DNA from: Streptomyces sp. NBC_01689
GTDB lineage: Bacteria > Actinomycetota > Actinomycetes > Streptomycetales > Streptomycetaceae
Assembly: GCF_036250675.1 (NCBI RefSeq)
Contig: NZ_CP109592.1
Coordinates: 6,200,001 to 6,264,000 of the forward strand
Direction of reading: 5' to 3'
DNA: 64,000 nucleotides
Position numbers and translations under genes: made by a program. Under the pieces are notes generated by a model. The model was given only the letters and a program-made list of their open reading frames with translations, was not told the DNA's origin and did no database searches. Position 1 is the stretch's first letter. Every line of letters begins with the position of its first letter. This document shows positions 27,517-36,127 of the stretch, piece by piece.

Positions 27517-28566
27517 CTACCCCTTGGGGACCCCGGTGGACCCCCGCACCATCAATTCGCCCCGCACTCCGGCGATCCCCCCGGGCGGAGCCTCCTCGCG
27601 GCCCATGGCGACCCGTCCCGCCCGCGCCCCCGCCTCCGACAACGGCAACCGCACCGTCGTCAGCGCCGGCACCGCGTCGACACTGAACGGCAGATCGTCG
27701 AACCCGGCCACCGACACGTCGTCCGGGATGCGCAACCCCGCGTCGCGCAACGCCGCACACGCGCCGAGCGCGACCGTGTCGTTGGCGGCGACGACAGCCG
27801 TCAGGCCCGGCTCCCGGCGCAGAAGCTCGACCGTCGCCTCGTACCCGGAGCGCCGGTCGTAGCGCCCGTGCACGGTCCACCGGGGATCGTCCCCGATCCC
27901 GTGCGCGGCGAGCGCGGCCCGGTGGCCCTCCAGCCGGTGCCGGGTCGTGGTCCTCTCCTCGGGTCCCGCGATGTACCCCATCCGCCGGTGCCCGAGCCCG
28001 ATCAGATGCTCGGTGAGCTGCTGCCCGCCGCCCCGGTTGTCGAAGGTGAGCGCGATCGCCTCGGGCGCGTCCGGCGCGGGCGGCCGACCGCACAGCACGA
28101 CCCGCGTCCCCGCCTCGCCGAGCTTGCGCAGCTTCGCCGCGACCGCCGCCGCGTGCGGCGCGTCCTCGACCGCGCCCCCGGTCAGTACGACCGCCGCCGC
28201 GCGCTGCCGCTGGAGCAGCGTGAGGTACGTCAGCTCGCGCTCCGCGACACCGCCGGTGTTGCACACCACCCCGAGCCGCTCCCCGCCCGCACGCCCCCCG
28301 GGCCCCCCGATCTCCGACTGGATCGCGGCCGCCATGATCCCGAAGAACGGGTCGGCGATGTCGTTGACCAGGATGCCGACCAGATCGGAGGTGGCGGCGG
28401 CCAGCGAACTGGCGGGCCCGTTCAGTACGTAGTCGAGTTCGTCCACCGCGCGCAGCACCCGTTCGCGCGTGGACGCGGCGACGGGGTAGTTCCCGTTCAG
28501 CACCCGGGACACGGTCGCGGGCGAGACCTGCGCCCGTGCCGCCACGTCCGCCAGGGTCACGGTCAT
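27517..28566 (-). CDS. LacI-family transcriptional repressor
   Basis: A 349-residue LacI protein: N-terminal HTH and hinge (VTLADVAARAQVSPATVSRVLNG) and a periplasmic-binding-protein-like sensor domain (about 60-340) with GFDDLPFSVDAVPALTTV near the end. GGAGG lies about seven bases before the ATG at 28566; longer in-frame starts lack this. It is divergent from the dehydrogenase/DUF993/isomerase operon and most likely represses it, with an operator candidate at 28814-28825. The effector should be the sugar or polyol degraded by that operon. Confidence 0.9.
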   Translation of the reverse strand: MTVTLADVAARAQVSPATVSRVLNGNYPVAASTRERVLRAVDELDYVLNGPASSLAAATSDLVGILVNDIADPFFGIMAAAIQSEIGGPGGRAGGERLGVVCNTGGVAERELTYLTLLQRQRAAAVVLTGGAVEDAPHAAAVAAKLRKLGEAGTRVVLCGRPPAPDAPEAIALTFDNRGGGQQLTEHLIGLGHRRMGYIAGPEERTTTRHRLEGHRAALAAHGIGDDPRWTVHGRYDRRSGYEATVELLRREPGLTAVVAANDTVALGACAALRDAGLRIPDDVSVAGFDDLPFSVDAVPALTTVRLPLSEAGARAGRVAMGREEAPPGGIAGVRGELMVRGSTGVPKG

Positions 28567-28882
28567 CTCGTCGTCCTCCGGTCGCGCGTCTCGTTGTCGT
28601 TGCCGTACACGGGCGGGTGCGAGGAGTCGGAGCGCCGGGGCGCGCGGCCGTGCGTCGCGCACACCCCCCCCCGCACCCGTGTACGCCCGCCACGTGCGGG
28701 TCCATCCGATCGTGCCCGCGCCCTCAAGTCCAGATGTCCGGCCGGTCGAACATCTCGCCCTCCACGTGGTCTTGTCCGATCGGCTGGGCAGAGGCTAGCT
28801 TTTCCTCCGGATAGAAAGCGCTTGCTGTCGCGCTCACCGAGGGGGCGCGTGCGGCGCGGAACCCGCGCACGAAGGGGATGAC
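28567..28882. other. Divergent control region of the LacI/Gfo-Idh operon
   Basis: These 316 bp hold the promoters of the LacI gene and the dehydrogenase operon. The most striking element is the palindrome GAAAGCGCTTGC about 60 bp before the dehydrogenase start. No coding frame is credible, and the Arg-rich frames across it are shadows. Confidence 0.6.
28814..28825 (+). promoter_or_regulatory. Probable LacI-family operator
   Basis: GAAAGCGCTTGC contains the perfect palindrome AAGCGCTT (28816-28823) with the central CG typical of LacI-family sites. It lies 58 bp upstream of the dehydrogenase GTG and in the shared control region of the divergent LacI gene. Confidence 0.6.
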
Positions 28883-30034
28883 GTGACACGCAAGACGGTG
28901 CGTATCGCCATGAACGGCGTGACGGGGCGCATGGGCTACCGCCAGCACCTCGTCCGTTCGATTCTCGCCCTGCGGGACCAGGGCGGTCTGGACCTGGGCG
29001 ACGGCACGACGCTGTGGCCCGAGCCGGTCCTCGTCGGCCGCCGCGAGCACGCCCTGAGGGAGATCGCCGAGCGGCACGGGCTGGAGCACTGGTCGACGGA
29101 CGTCGACGCGGTCCTCGCCGACCCGGACGTCGACCTCTACTTCGACGCACAGGTCACCTCCGCCCGCGAGGAGGCGATCAGGAAGGCCGTCGCGGCGGGC
29201 AAGCACGTGTACACCGAGAAGCCGACCGCCACCGGGCTGGACGGCGCCCTGGAACTGGCCCGGCTCGCGGACGCGAAGGGCGTCCGGCACGGGGTCGTGC
29301 AGGACAAGCTCTTCCTCCCGGGGCTGCTGAAGCTCAAGCGCCTCGTCGACGGCGGCTTCTTCGGGCGGATCCTGTCCGTGCGCGGGGAGTTCGGCTACTG
29401 GGTCTTCGAGGGGGACTGGCAGTCCGCCCAGCGACCCTCCTGGAACTACCGCGCGGAGGACGGCGGCGGCATCGTCGTCGACATGTTCCCGCACTGGGAG
29501 TACGTCCTGCACGAGCTGTTCGGCCGGGTCACCTCCGTCCAGGCCCTCACCGCCACCCACGTCCCGCAGCGCTGGGACGAGCGGGGGAAGCCCTACGACG
29601 CCACGGCCGACGACGCCGCGTACGGCGTCTTCGAGCTGGAGGGCGGGGCCGTCGCCCAGATCAACTCGTCCTGGGCCGTGCGCGTCAACCGTGACGAACT
29701 GGTCGAGTTCCAGGTCGACGGGACGGAGGGCTCGGCCGTCGCCGGACTGCGCAACTGCCGTGTCCAGCACCGGTCCGCCACCCCCAGACCGGTCTGGAAC
29801 CCGGACCTCCCGGCCGGCCACTCCTTCCGCGACCAGTGGCAGGAGGTCCCCGACAACACCGAGTTCGACAACGGTTTCAAGGCCCAGTGGGAGCTGTTCC
29901 TGCGGCATGTCCACGCCGACGCGCCCTACCACTGGGACCTTCTGGCCGGTGCCCGCGGCGTCCAGCTCGCCGAACTGGGCCTGAGGTCGGCGGCCGAGGG
30001 CCGCCGTCTCGACGTACCGGAGATCACGCTGTGA
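28883..30034 (+). CDS. Gfo/Idh/MocA-family NAD(P)-dependent dehydrogenase
   Basis: A 383-residue dehydrogenase. The N-terminal Rossmann region starts VRIAMNGVTGRMGYRQHLV, and the family EKP motif (YTEKPTATG, about residues 112-120) with its catalytic Lys is clear. A C-terminal alpha/beta dimer domain follows. Such enzymes oxidise a sugar or polyol hydroxyl. The start is GTG at 28883 with GAAGGGG upstream. The stop overlaps the GTG of the DUF993 gene by four bases, so it is the first gene of a tightly coupled three-gene operon. I do not recognise the specific substrate; the N-terminus is GVTGRMG rather than the common GxGxxG. Confidence 0.85.
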   Translation: MTRKTVRIAMNGVTGRMGYRQHLVRSILALRDQGGLDLGDGTTLWPEPVLVGRREHALREIAERHGLEHWSTDVDAVLADPDVDLYFDAQVTSAREEAIRKAVAAGKHVYTEKPTATGLDGALELARLADAKGVRHGVVQDKLFLPGLLKLKRLVDGGFFGRILSVRGEFGYWVFEGDWQSAQRPSWNYRAEDGGGIVVDMFPHWEYVLHELFGRVTSVQALTATHVPQRWDERGKPYDATADDAAYGVFELEGGAVAQINSSWAVRVNRDELVEFQVDGTEGSAVAGLRNCRVQHRSATPRPVWNPDLPAGHSFRDQWQEVPDNTEFDNGFKAQWELFLRHVHADAPYHWDLLAGARGVQLAELGLRSAAEGRRLDVPEITL

Positions 30035-31182
30035 GCGTCCGGCTGCCCGACCGGTCCGGTGGACTGAAGCGGTACGAGCCGCGCGCCGAGCCCCTCGCCC
30101 CGACCGCCGGGGCGCCCCTCACCTCCCGTACGGTCTTCGCGGCGGCACATGTCGTCGCCGACCCGTACGCCGACGTGTCCCCCGACTCGCCCGCCGCCGT
30201 CGACTGGGACGCCACCCTCGCCTTCCGCCGCCATCTGTGGTCCCACGGCCTCGGGGTCGCCGAGGCGATGGACACCGCGCAGCGCGGGATGGGTCTGGAC
30301 TGGGCGGGCGCGGCCGAACTCGTCCGCAGGTCGGCCGCGGAGGCGAGGGCGGCCGGGGGGCGGATCGCCTGCGGGGTGGGGACCGACCAGATCACCACGG
30401 GCTCCCTCGCGGAGGTCCGCGCCGCCTACGAGGAGCAGCTCGCGCTCGTCGAGGAGACCGGTGCGCAGGCCGTCCTGATGGCCTCGCGGGCCCTGGCCGC
30501 CGCAGCCCGGGGCCCCGAGGACTACCTCGACGTCTACGGGCATCTCCTGCGCCAGGCCTCCCGCCCGGTGGTCCTGCACTGGCTCGGTCCGATGTTCGAC
30601 CCGGCGCTGCGGGGCTACTGGGGGTCCGGCGACCTGGACGCGGCGACGGATGTCCTCCTGGAGGTGATCGCGGCCCGTCCCGACAAGGTCGACGGCGTCA
30701 AGGTCTCCCTCCTCGACGCCGGACGCGAGATCGCCCTGCGCCGCGGGCTCCCGCCCGGCGTCCGCTGCTACACGGGCGACGACTTCCACTACCCCGAGCT
30801 GATCGCGGGCGACGAACGGGGTTTCAGTCACGCCCTGTTGGGTGTCTTCGACCCACTGGGACCGCTCGCGGCCCACGCGGTGCGGGTGCTCGACACCGGT
30901 GACGTGAAGGGGTTCCGCGCGCTGCTCGATCCGACCGTGGAGCTGTCCCGCCATCTCTTCCAGGAGCCGACCCGCTTCTACAAGACGGGAGTTGTCCTCC
31001 TGGCCTGGCTCGCCGGACATCAGACGCACTTCACGATGGTGGGCGGCCTGCAGTCGGCCCGTTCCCTCCCGCACCTCGCGCGGGCCTACGAACTGGCCGA
31101 CGGGCTCGGCCTGTTCCCGGACCCGGCCGTGGCGGAGCGGCGGATGAGGGACCTGCTCGCCCTGTACGGAGTGGACCAGTGA
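30031..31182 (+). CDS. DUF993 family protein, DHDPS/aldolase-like TIM barrel
   Basis: A 383-residue protein that I place in DUF993, a family related in fold to dihydrodipicolinate synthase-type aldolases. Landmarks are TRTVFAAAHVVADPYAD-like start, HWLGPMFDPALRGYWG, VDGVKVSLLDAGRE (with a Lys that could be the Schiff-base residue) and GDDFHYPELIAGD. A carbon-carbon cleavage step would suit its position between a dehydrogenase and an isomerase. Its GTG overlaps the previous stop, and its own stop overlaps the next GTG, both as GTGA. No member's reaction is known to me. Confidence 0.78.
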   Translation: MSVRLPDRSGGLKRYEPRAEPLAPTAGAPLTSRTVFAAAHVVADPYADVSPDSPAAVDWDATLAFRRHLWSHGLGVAEAMDTAQRGMGLDWAGAAELVRRSAAEARAAGGRIACGVGTDQITTGSLAEVRAAYEEQLALVEETGAQAVLMASRALAAAARGPEDYLDVYGHLLRQASRPVVLHWLGPMFDPALRGYWGSGDLDAATDVLLEVIAARPDKVDGVKVSLLDAGREIALRRGLPPGVRCYTGDDFHYPELIAGDERGFSHALLGVFDPLGPLAAHAVRVLDTGDVKGFRALLDPTVELSRHLFQEPTRFYKTGVVLLAWLAGHQTHFTMVGGLQSARSLPHLARAYELADGLGLFPDPAVAERRMRDLLALYGVDQ

Positions 31183-32039
31183 GCCCGGCGAGCCCGACGC
31201 GTCCGGCCGACGGCGTCCTGGAGCGGCTCAGCATCAACCAGATGACCGTCAAGCAGCTCACGATCCCCGAACTGGTCGCCGGATGCGTCGAGTTGGGTGT
31301 CCCAGGCGTAGGGCTCTGGCGGGAGCCGGTGCGGGCGTACGGCATCCGGGCCACCGCCGGGCTCGTACGCGACGCGGGGCTGTCGGTGACGACCCTGTGC
31401 CGTGGGGGATTCCTCACGGCGATCGAACCCGCCGAACGGGCCCGTGCCCTGGACGACAACCGCGCGGCGGTCGACGAGGCGGCGGCCCTCGGCACCGACA
31501 CGCTGGTCCTGGTCTCCGGCGGACTGCCGGCCGGGTCGAAGGACCTGCGGGGCGCCCGTGAACGCGTCGCCGACGCGCTGGCGGAACTGGGGCCGTACGC
31601 CGCCGGGTGCGGTGTACGGCTGGCCGTCGAACCGCTCCACCCGATGTACGCCGCCGACCGCTGTGTCGTCTCCACCCTCGCCCAGGCCCTGGATCTCGTG
31701 GAACGCCTCCCCGCCGACCAGGTGGGCGTCACCGTCGACACCTACCACGTCTGGTGGGATGACACCGCCCCCGCGCAGATCGCCCGCGCCGGGGCGTCCG
31801 GACGCATCCACGGCTTCCAGCTCGCCGACTGGACGACCCCGTTGCCCGAGGGCGTCCTCCACGGCCGCGGCCAGATCGGCGACGGGTCCGTCGACATGCG
31901 GGAGTGGTGGGGGTACGTCGAGGCCGCGGGCTACGCCGGTCCCGTCGAGGTCGAGCTGTTCAACGACGTGCTGTGGGGCCGCGACGGGAGGGAGGTGCTC
32001 GCGGAGACGGTGGCGCGGTTCGTGACGCACACCGGATAG
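31179..32039 (+). CDS. Sugar phosphate isomerase/epimerase-like TIM-barrel protein
   Basis: A 286-residue xylose-isomerase-like barrel. Metal-ligand candidates are the Glu in LAVEPLHPMY, the Asp in VTVDTYHVWWD, the His/Gln in IHGFQLADW and the late Glu in VEVELFN. It is the last gene of the dehydrogenase-DUF993 operon, coupled by a GTGA overlap. It differs clearly from the isomerase at 23433 and the IolE-like protein at 55102, so the window holds three members of this superfamily in three different pathways. Isomerisation or dehydration of the keto-sugar made by the dehydrogenase is the likely step. Confidence 0.82.
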   Translation: MSPASPTRPADGVLERLSINQMTVKQLTIPELVAGCVELGVPGVGLWREPVRAYGIRATAGLVRDAGLSVTTLCRGGFLTAIEPAERARALDDNRAAVDEAAALGTDTLVLVSGGLPAGSKDLRGARERVADALAELGPYAAGCGVRLAVEPLHPMYAADRCVVSTLAQALDLVERLPADQVGVTVDTYHVWWDDTAPAQIARAGASGRIHGFQLADWTTPLPEGVLHGRGQIGDGSVDMREWWGYVEAAGYAGPVEVELFNDVLWGRDGREVLAETVARFVTHTG

Positions 32040-32295
32040 CCGTCCGTGACCCACACCGGACCGGCGGTCCGCGGTGGGTCCGGATGCCCGTCCGTGATGG
32101 GTCCGGACAGTCGTCCGCGGTGGGTCCGGCGGTCCGGCGGCCCTGGATCGGGCTGGAGTGGATCCGCGGCCGTGGATCGGGCTTGGGTGGATCCGGCCGT
32201 GGTGGATGCCGGGGCGGTCGGTGTGCGGTTCGGCGGTGGGTTCCGGCGGTGGTCGGTGGTGCGGGGCGGCCGTGGCGCCGGAGCGCGCGGGGAGG

Positions 32296-32715
32296 CTATT
32301 TCCGCGTGCCGCGGGTGGCCCGCTTCGACAGCACCGACAGCAGCACCGGGATCACCAGGTCGATCACCCGGGCCACCGTCGCCGGTGGCAGCCCCGTCTT
32401 CCTGGCGACCGCGTTCGCGACCGGTCTGCTGATGCGGGCGAGCAGGCCGCCCATCAGACCGCCGCCCAGGCCGCCCATGCCACCCAGGGTGGCCACACCG
32501 GTCAGCGGGGCCTCCTGCGCCTCCGCGAAGGCCTGCTGGACCTCACCGGGATCCGTGACGGCGCGGTCCTGCAGACCGCCCGAGAACTCCGACACCGTCG
32601 TGCCGACGACCTCGCGCGCCCCGGCCGTGTCCGTGCCGAGCAGACCCGCGATCTCCTGCAGCCCGGCGTCGTCGAGCGCGTCGAGCACATCCTGCTGGAG
32701 TGGCTCCTCGTTCAT
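32296..32715 (-). CDS. DUF937 family protein
   Basis: A 139-residue protein. The first half is an acidic helical domain (LQQDVLDALDDAGLQEIAGLLG), then a Gly-rich stretch (GGMGGLGGGLMGGL) and a hydrophobic helical end with a basic tail. These are the features of DUF937 proteins, whose role is unknown. No Shine-Dalgarno is visible before the ATG at 32715. The gene faces the isomerase gene across 256 bp, which holds repetitive GC-rich sequence and no further gene. Confidence 0.7.
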   Translation of the reverse strand: MNEEPLQQDVLDALDDAGLQEIAGLLGTDTAGAREVVGTTVSEFSGGLQDRAVTDPGEVQQAFAEAQEAPLTGVATLGGMGGLGGGLMGGLLARISRPVANAVARKTGLPPATVARVIDLVIPVLLSVLSKRATRGTRK

Positions 32716-33115
32716 GCCGCAAACGCTACGGGCACCCCGGTCGGTCGGCACGCCGAAAAAATCCCGGAAGGCCGTACAACCCTCCCCGCACCTGGTGAGT
32801 CGTACTTGCCATCAGGACCCTTGGAGGGGGATCTGGGGGGATCGCGGGGGTTCTGGTACGGAGGGGAAACCGAGAGGGCCCGGTCGACGGACCGGGCCCC
32901 CTCGAAGTTTCTCGGATCCCGGATCCCGGCCTCAGGCCTCCGCCTCCGGGCGTCCCGGACTCCGTCCCGAAGTGGCCCGCTTCCGTTCATGGCCGGGACC
33001 GGTGTACGGACCGTGATCCGCGGGGAGCGTCCGAATCCGCCCGTTGCCTCTGTGACGGCTGACGCCCACGCTGCTCCCTGAGCCGGACGACAGCCGAATC
33101 GGGGGGACGGGTCCC
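32716..33115. other. Divergent intergenic region with an internal hairpin
   Basis: These 400 bp lie between the divergent DUF937 and ArsR-type genes. A terminator-like hairpin at 32872-32903 sits in the middle, which is unexpected for two divergent promoters and suggests a short transcript between them. No protein-coding frame of quality is present. Confidence 0.5.
32872..32903. terminator. Strong hairpin between divergent genes
   Basis: GGGCCCGGTC (32876-32885) pairs perfectly with GACCGGGCCC (32890-32899) across a four-base loop, extended by GAG/CTC after one mismatch. It is the most stable hairpin in the region. It does not follow any called gene closely, so it may end an unannotated small RNA or act as an attenuator. 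Confidence 0.6.
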
Positions 33116-34120
33116 GTGCTGCGCATCCACTTCACGCCCGAGGACTTCACCCGTATCCGGGTGGCGGGCACCCCCGACCCGCTCTGGGAGATCGCGTGCA
33201 GCCTGCACCGGCTCCAGACCACGCGTGGACGCTGGGCGTACGCCGACTGGTACCGCACCACCCGGGACACCCTCGCGGGCACCGGACTCGGCGCGGCGGT
33301 CCGCCGGCTCCTCGTCCCGGTCCTGCCCCGCGCGCTGTACCTGCCCGACTTCCTCACCCCCTACGAGGCCGTCGACGGGCTGGAACCGGGTCTCGCGGCG
33401 ATCGTGGACACCCCGCCCGCCAGGGTCGCCCACGAGGTGGACCTGCTCGACCGGCTCAGCGGAGCCCCGCCCTGGGCTCCCCGGCTGGTGGAGCGCGCCA
33501 CCCGTGAGGAGCTGGTCAAGGCCCTGCGCGCCTACCACGAAGCGGTCATCGCCCCCCACCACGACCGCATCTGCGCGGGGATCGCCGGGGAGCGCGCCGT
33601 GCGGGCCCGCCAGACCCTCGACACCGGCATCGACGGGCTGCTCGCCGGACTGTCGCCGGTCATGCACTGGCGTCCGCCCGTCCTGCACGTCGAGTACGTG
33701 GAGGACCGCGACCTGCACCTCGGGGGCCGCGGGCTGCGCCTGGTCCCGTCGTACTTCTGCTGGCAGTCGCCGATCTCGATGGCCGACGACACCCTGCGTC
33801 CGGTGCTGATCTACCCCCTGCACACCTCCCGGCCGCCGGCCGCGACCGCGAGCCCCGACGCCCCCCTCGCCGCACTGATGGGCGGAACCCGCGCCGCCGC
33901 CCTGCGGTCCCTGGCGCTCGGCGCCACCACCTCGGAGCTGGCCCGGTCCCTGGGAGTCTCGCCCTCCACCGCCACGCACCACACCACCGTCCTGCGTGAC
34001 GCGGGCCTGATCGCCAGCCGGCGATGGCACAACACCGTGCTGCACACGCTCACCCCGCTCGGGGCGGCGATGCTCCGCCGGACCCCGAGGGCCCCGGACG
34101 GCACACCGGCCCGGCCCTAA
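33116..34120 (+). CDS. ArsR-like HTH transcriptional regulator (DUF5937-type)
   Basis: A 334-residue regulator. The N-terminal 230 residues begin MLRIHFTPEDFTRIRVA, a form I associate with DUF5937, and the C-terminus is a winged helix (ALRSLALGATTSELARSLGV, then STATHHTTVLRDAGLI, then RRWHNTVLHTLTPLG). The order sensor-then-HTH is the reverse of most ArsR proteins. The start is GTG, preceded by GGGGGGACGGG. It is divergent from the DUF937 gene and followed by a repeat-rich gap. The signal and targets are unknown. Confidence 0.78.
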   Translation: MLRIHFTPEDFTRIRVAGTPDPLWEIACSLHRLQTTRGRWAYADWYRTTRDTLAGTGLGAAVRRLLVPVLPRALYLPDFLTPYEAVDGLEPGLAAIVDTPPARVAHEVDLLDRLSGAPPWAPRLVERATREELVKALRAYHEAVIAPHHDRICAGIAGERAVRARQTLDTGIDGLLAGLSPVMHWRPPVLHVEYVEDRDLHLGGRGLRLVPSYFCWQSPISMADDTLRPVLIYPLHTSRPPAATASPDAPLAALMGGTRAAALRSLALGATTSELARSLGVSPSTATHHTTVLRDAGLIASRRWHNTVLHTLTPLGAAMLRRTPRAPDGTPARP

Positions 34121-34578
34121 GCCGCCGCCGCACCCGCCCGGCCGCCGCCGCACCGGTTCCGGTCATGACCCACTGTCCGCGGCGGGCGAAGCGTGTCCCG
34201 GTCCGCCCCACCGGCCCCATGTGCCGCACGAACTCCGCCGGAGCAAGCGGCTCCGGTGCCGGGCCGGGGACTTTCGAGCCGGGTCGAAGGTCGTGGTCCC
34301 CGCGGGCCCGCTCTGCGAGCGTCTGCGGCGTGCACCCCGGACGCGACAGCAACGGCCCGTCCGGAGGCGTGGTCGTGCGCACGGGCGTGGGCGCGACCGG
34401 GTGCCGGAAGGCCGGAAGACCAGCGGGCCGGAAGGCCGGAAAGTCCGACGGCCGGAAAGTCCGACGGCCGGAAAGTCCGACGGCCGGAAGGCAGGAAAGC
34501 CCGAAGACCCGGGGACCCGACAACCGGGGCACGAGAAGACCGGACCACGAGAAGACCGGAACACCGAAAAGGGGAAGC
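34121..34578. other. Intergenic region before a secreted protein, with repeat array
   Basis: These 458 bp contain a 16 bp-period repeat array (34418-34560) but no credible gene; the long frames across them are Arg/Pro-rich shadows. GGGGAA directly before the ATG at 34579 serves the secreted protein. A promoter should lie between 34120 and the array, but I cannot place it. Confidence 0.5.
34418..34560 (+). repeat. 16 bp-period tandem repeat array
   Basis: Three perfect 16 bp copies of AAGTCCGACGGCCGGA lie at 34441-34488. They are flanked by partial units (CCGGAAGGCCGGAAG before, CAGGAAAGCCCGAAG after). Two CACGAGAAGACCGGA copies follow at 34530-34544 and 34546-34560, keeping the 16 bp period. 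The array ends 18 bp before the start of the secreted protein gene, so it probably lies in its 5' untranslated region. Confidence 0.8.
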
Positions 34579-34992
34579 ATGAACAGAGCTCTCGCCGCCG
34601 GCGCGCTCGCGCTTGTCTCCGCCGCGACCAGTCTGACGCTCGCTCCCGCGGCCTCCGCCGCCCCCCAGGCCTGTGTGACCTCGACGCTCACCACCGGGGG
34701 CGACGAAGGCGTGGGAACCATCCGCAACAAGTCCGCGACCAGCAGCTGCGGAGACCTCAACCTCACCTACTCCGACGACTCGACCTCCCCCTACGGGGAC
34801 TACTACGCCGGGCGGCTGCGCAACTCCAGCGGCGTCTGGCACACCTGCAGCAAGGGCTATGTCTGGGCCTCCGACGGCAGCCACAGCGTCAACGACTCCA
34901 CCTACTGGCTGTGCACCGACGTGAACGACAACACCCCGTTCACGGTGGCGAGCCAGCTCGACGGCGGCGACTCCGTCAAGATCACGCACTGA
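34579..34992 (+). CDS. Small secreted hypothetical protein
   Basis: A 137-residue protein with a standard Sec signal (MNRALAAGALALVSAATSL, cleavage near ASAAPQ). The mature part of about 110 residues is rich in Ser, Asp, Thr and Tyr and has four Cys (QACVT, SSCGD, HTCSK, WLCTD), likely two disulfides. No enzymatic motif is visible. GGGGAA lies a few bases before the ATG. I do not recognise the family. It is preceded by the 16 bp repeat array and followed after 194 bp by a lipoprotein gene. Confidence 0.75.
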   Translation: MNRALAAGALALVSAATSLTLAPAASAAPQACVTSTLTTGGDEGVGTIRNKSATSSCGDLNLTYSDDSTSPYGDYYAGRLRNSSGVWHTCSKGYVWASDGSHSVNDSTYWLCTDVNDNTPFTVASQLDGGDSVKITH

Positions 34993-35186
34993 CCGGGGCG
35001 GAGCGTCCGCCGGCCCGGTTCCGATCTCGTACGGGGGTGCCATCGGCGCGGGCCGGCGGCACCCCCGCCAGGGACCGGACGGGGCCGGCGGGGCGGAGGA
35101 GCCGCGGCGGGCAGGGCGGCCACGGCAGGCGGGGCGGAGCGGACAGGCGGCGGGCCGGGCGGCCGGGGGATGAAGGGGGCAGGGTA

Positions 35187-36089
35187 ATGGGCGAGAGGAT
35201 CCCGGTCGGGTACCGGGTCGTGGTCGTGGCCGTCGCCGCGGTGTTCGCCGCCGCCTGCTCGGCGGGTCCCGCCCCGCTCGCGGCCCCGTCCCGGGCGGCC
35301 CGGGTCGCCCCGGCGCGTCTCAGCGACGCGCTGCCGGACGATCCGGTCCGGATGGTCCTGCCCGCCACCGGCGCCGAGACCCGCTGGACCCAGGGACTGG
35401 ACGTCCTCGTACGGCAGGAGGCCCGTGCCGTCGCCGCGTCCTGCGCGCGGGACCACAGGACCGTGCTTCCCGCGCAGGCCCCGCTCGCCTTCATCCGCTA
35501 CTACGAGCTCCCCGACCTGGACTTCGTCGCCCGGCACGGGATGAGCGAGAGCGCCCCGGTACCCGCCGCGACGCCCGTCCCGGCGACGACCGGCACCAAT
35601 ACGGGCGGGGGGAACGGGAGCGGGGGTTCCGGCGGGCCGGCCGCGGCGCGGCGCTGCCTCGCCGCGGGGACGGCCGCCGCCACGGCGCTGCGCGACGGTT
35701 ATGCCGCCCTCCAGGGCCGGTGGTTCGACGCCCTCGTCCCGCTGCGCCGCGATCCCGCCGTGCTGCGGGCGCTGCGGACACTGCCGGGCTGTCTGGCCGG
35801 ACACGGGATCCGGGTGCGCGACGAGAACGGTTTCTTCGCCCTCGCCGACAGCCGGGCCCAGACCACCGCCCCCGACCGGCTGCCCGCCGTCGAGCACGCG
35901 CTCGGGGATGCGTACGCGGACTGCATGCGCCCCGTCGAGGCCGTCCGCGAGCCGGCCCGTCTGCGGCTGCGCGCCCGTTTCGTCGCCGAGCACGCCGCGG
36001 CGATCCGTAGCCTGCGCGCGACCCTCGTCCCCTCGCTCCGCCGGGCCGAGCGGGAGCACGGTCTGCGGCTGGTCTTCCCGGCCCCGTGA
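35187..36089 (+). CDS. Hypothetical lipoprotein or secreted protein
   Basis: A 300-residue exported protein: a hydrophobic segment (YRVVVVAVAAVFAAAC) ends in AAAC, an acceptable but weak lipobox at about residue 24. The mature domain contains a flexible Gly/Thr-rich insert (TGTNTGGGNGSGGSGG) near residue 140 and Cys residues in SCARDH, RRCLAAG, PGCLAGH and DCMRPV. No catalytic motif is obvious. The ATG at 35187 is preceded by a G-rich purine stretch. It converges on rbsD with a 38 bp gap. Function unknown. Confidence 0.7.
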   Translation: MGERIPVGYRVVVVAVAAVFAAACSAGPAPLAAPSRAARVAPARLSDALPDDPVRMVLPATGAETRWTQGLDVLVRQEARAVAASCARDHRTVLPAQAPLAFIRYYELPDLDFVARHGMSESAPVPAATPVPATTGTNTGGGNGSGGSGGPAAARRCLAAGTAAATALRDGYAALQGRWFDALVPLRRDPAVLRALRTLPGCLAGHGIRVRDENGFFALADSRAQTTAPDRLPAVEHALGDAYADCMRPVEAVREPARLRLRARFVAEHAAAIRSLRATLVPSLRRAEREHGLRLVFPAP

Positions 36090-36127
36090 CGGAGGCGCAC
36101 GGACAGGGCATCGGCGTCGGACAGCCC

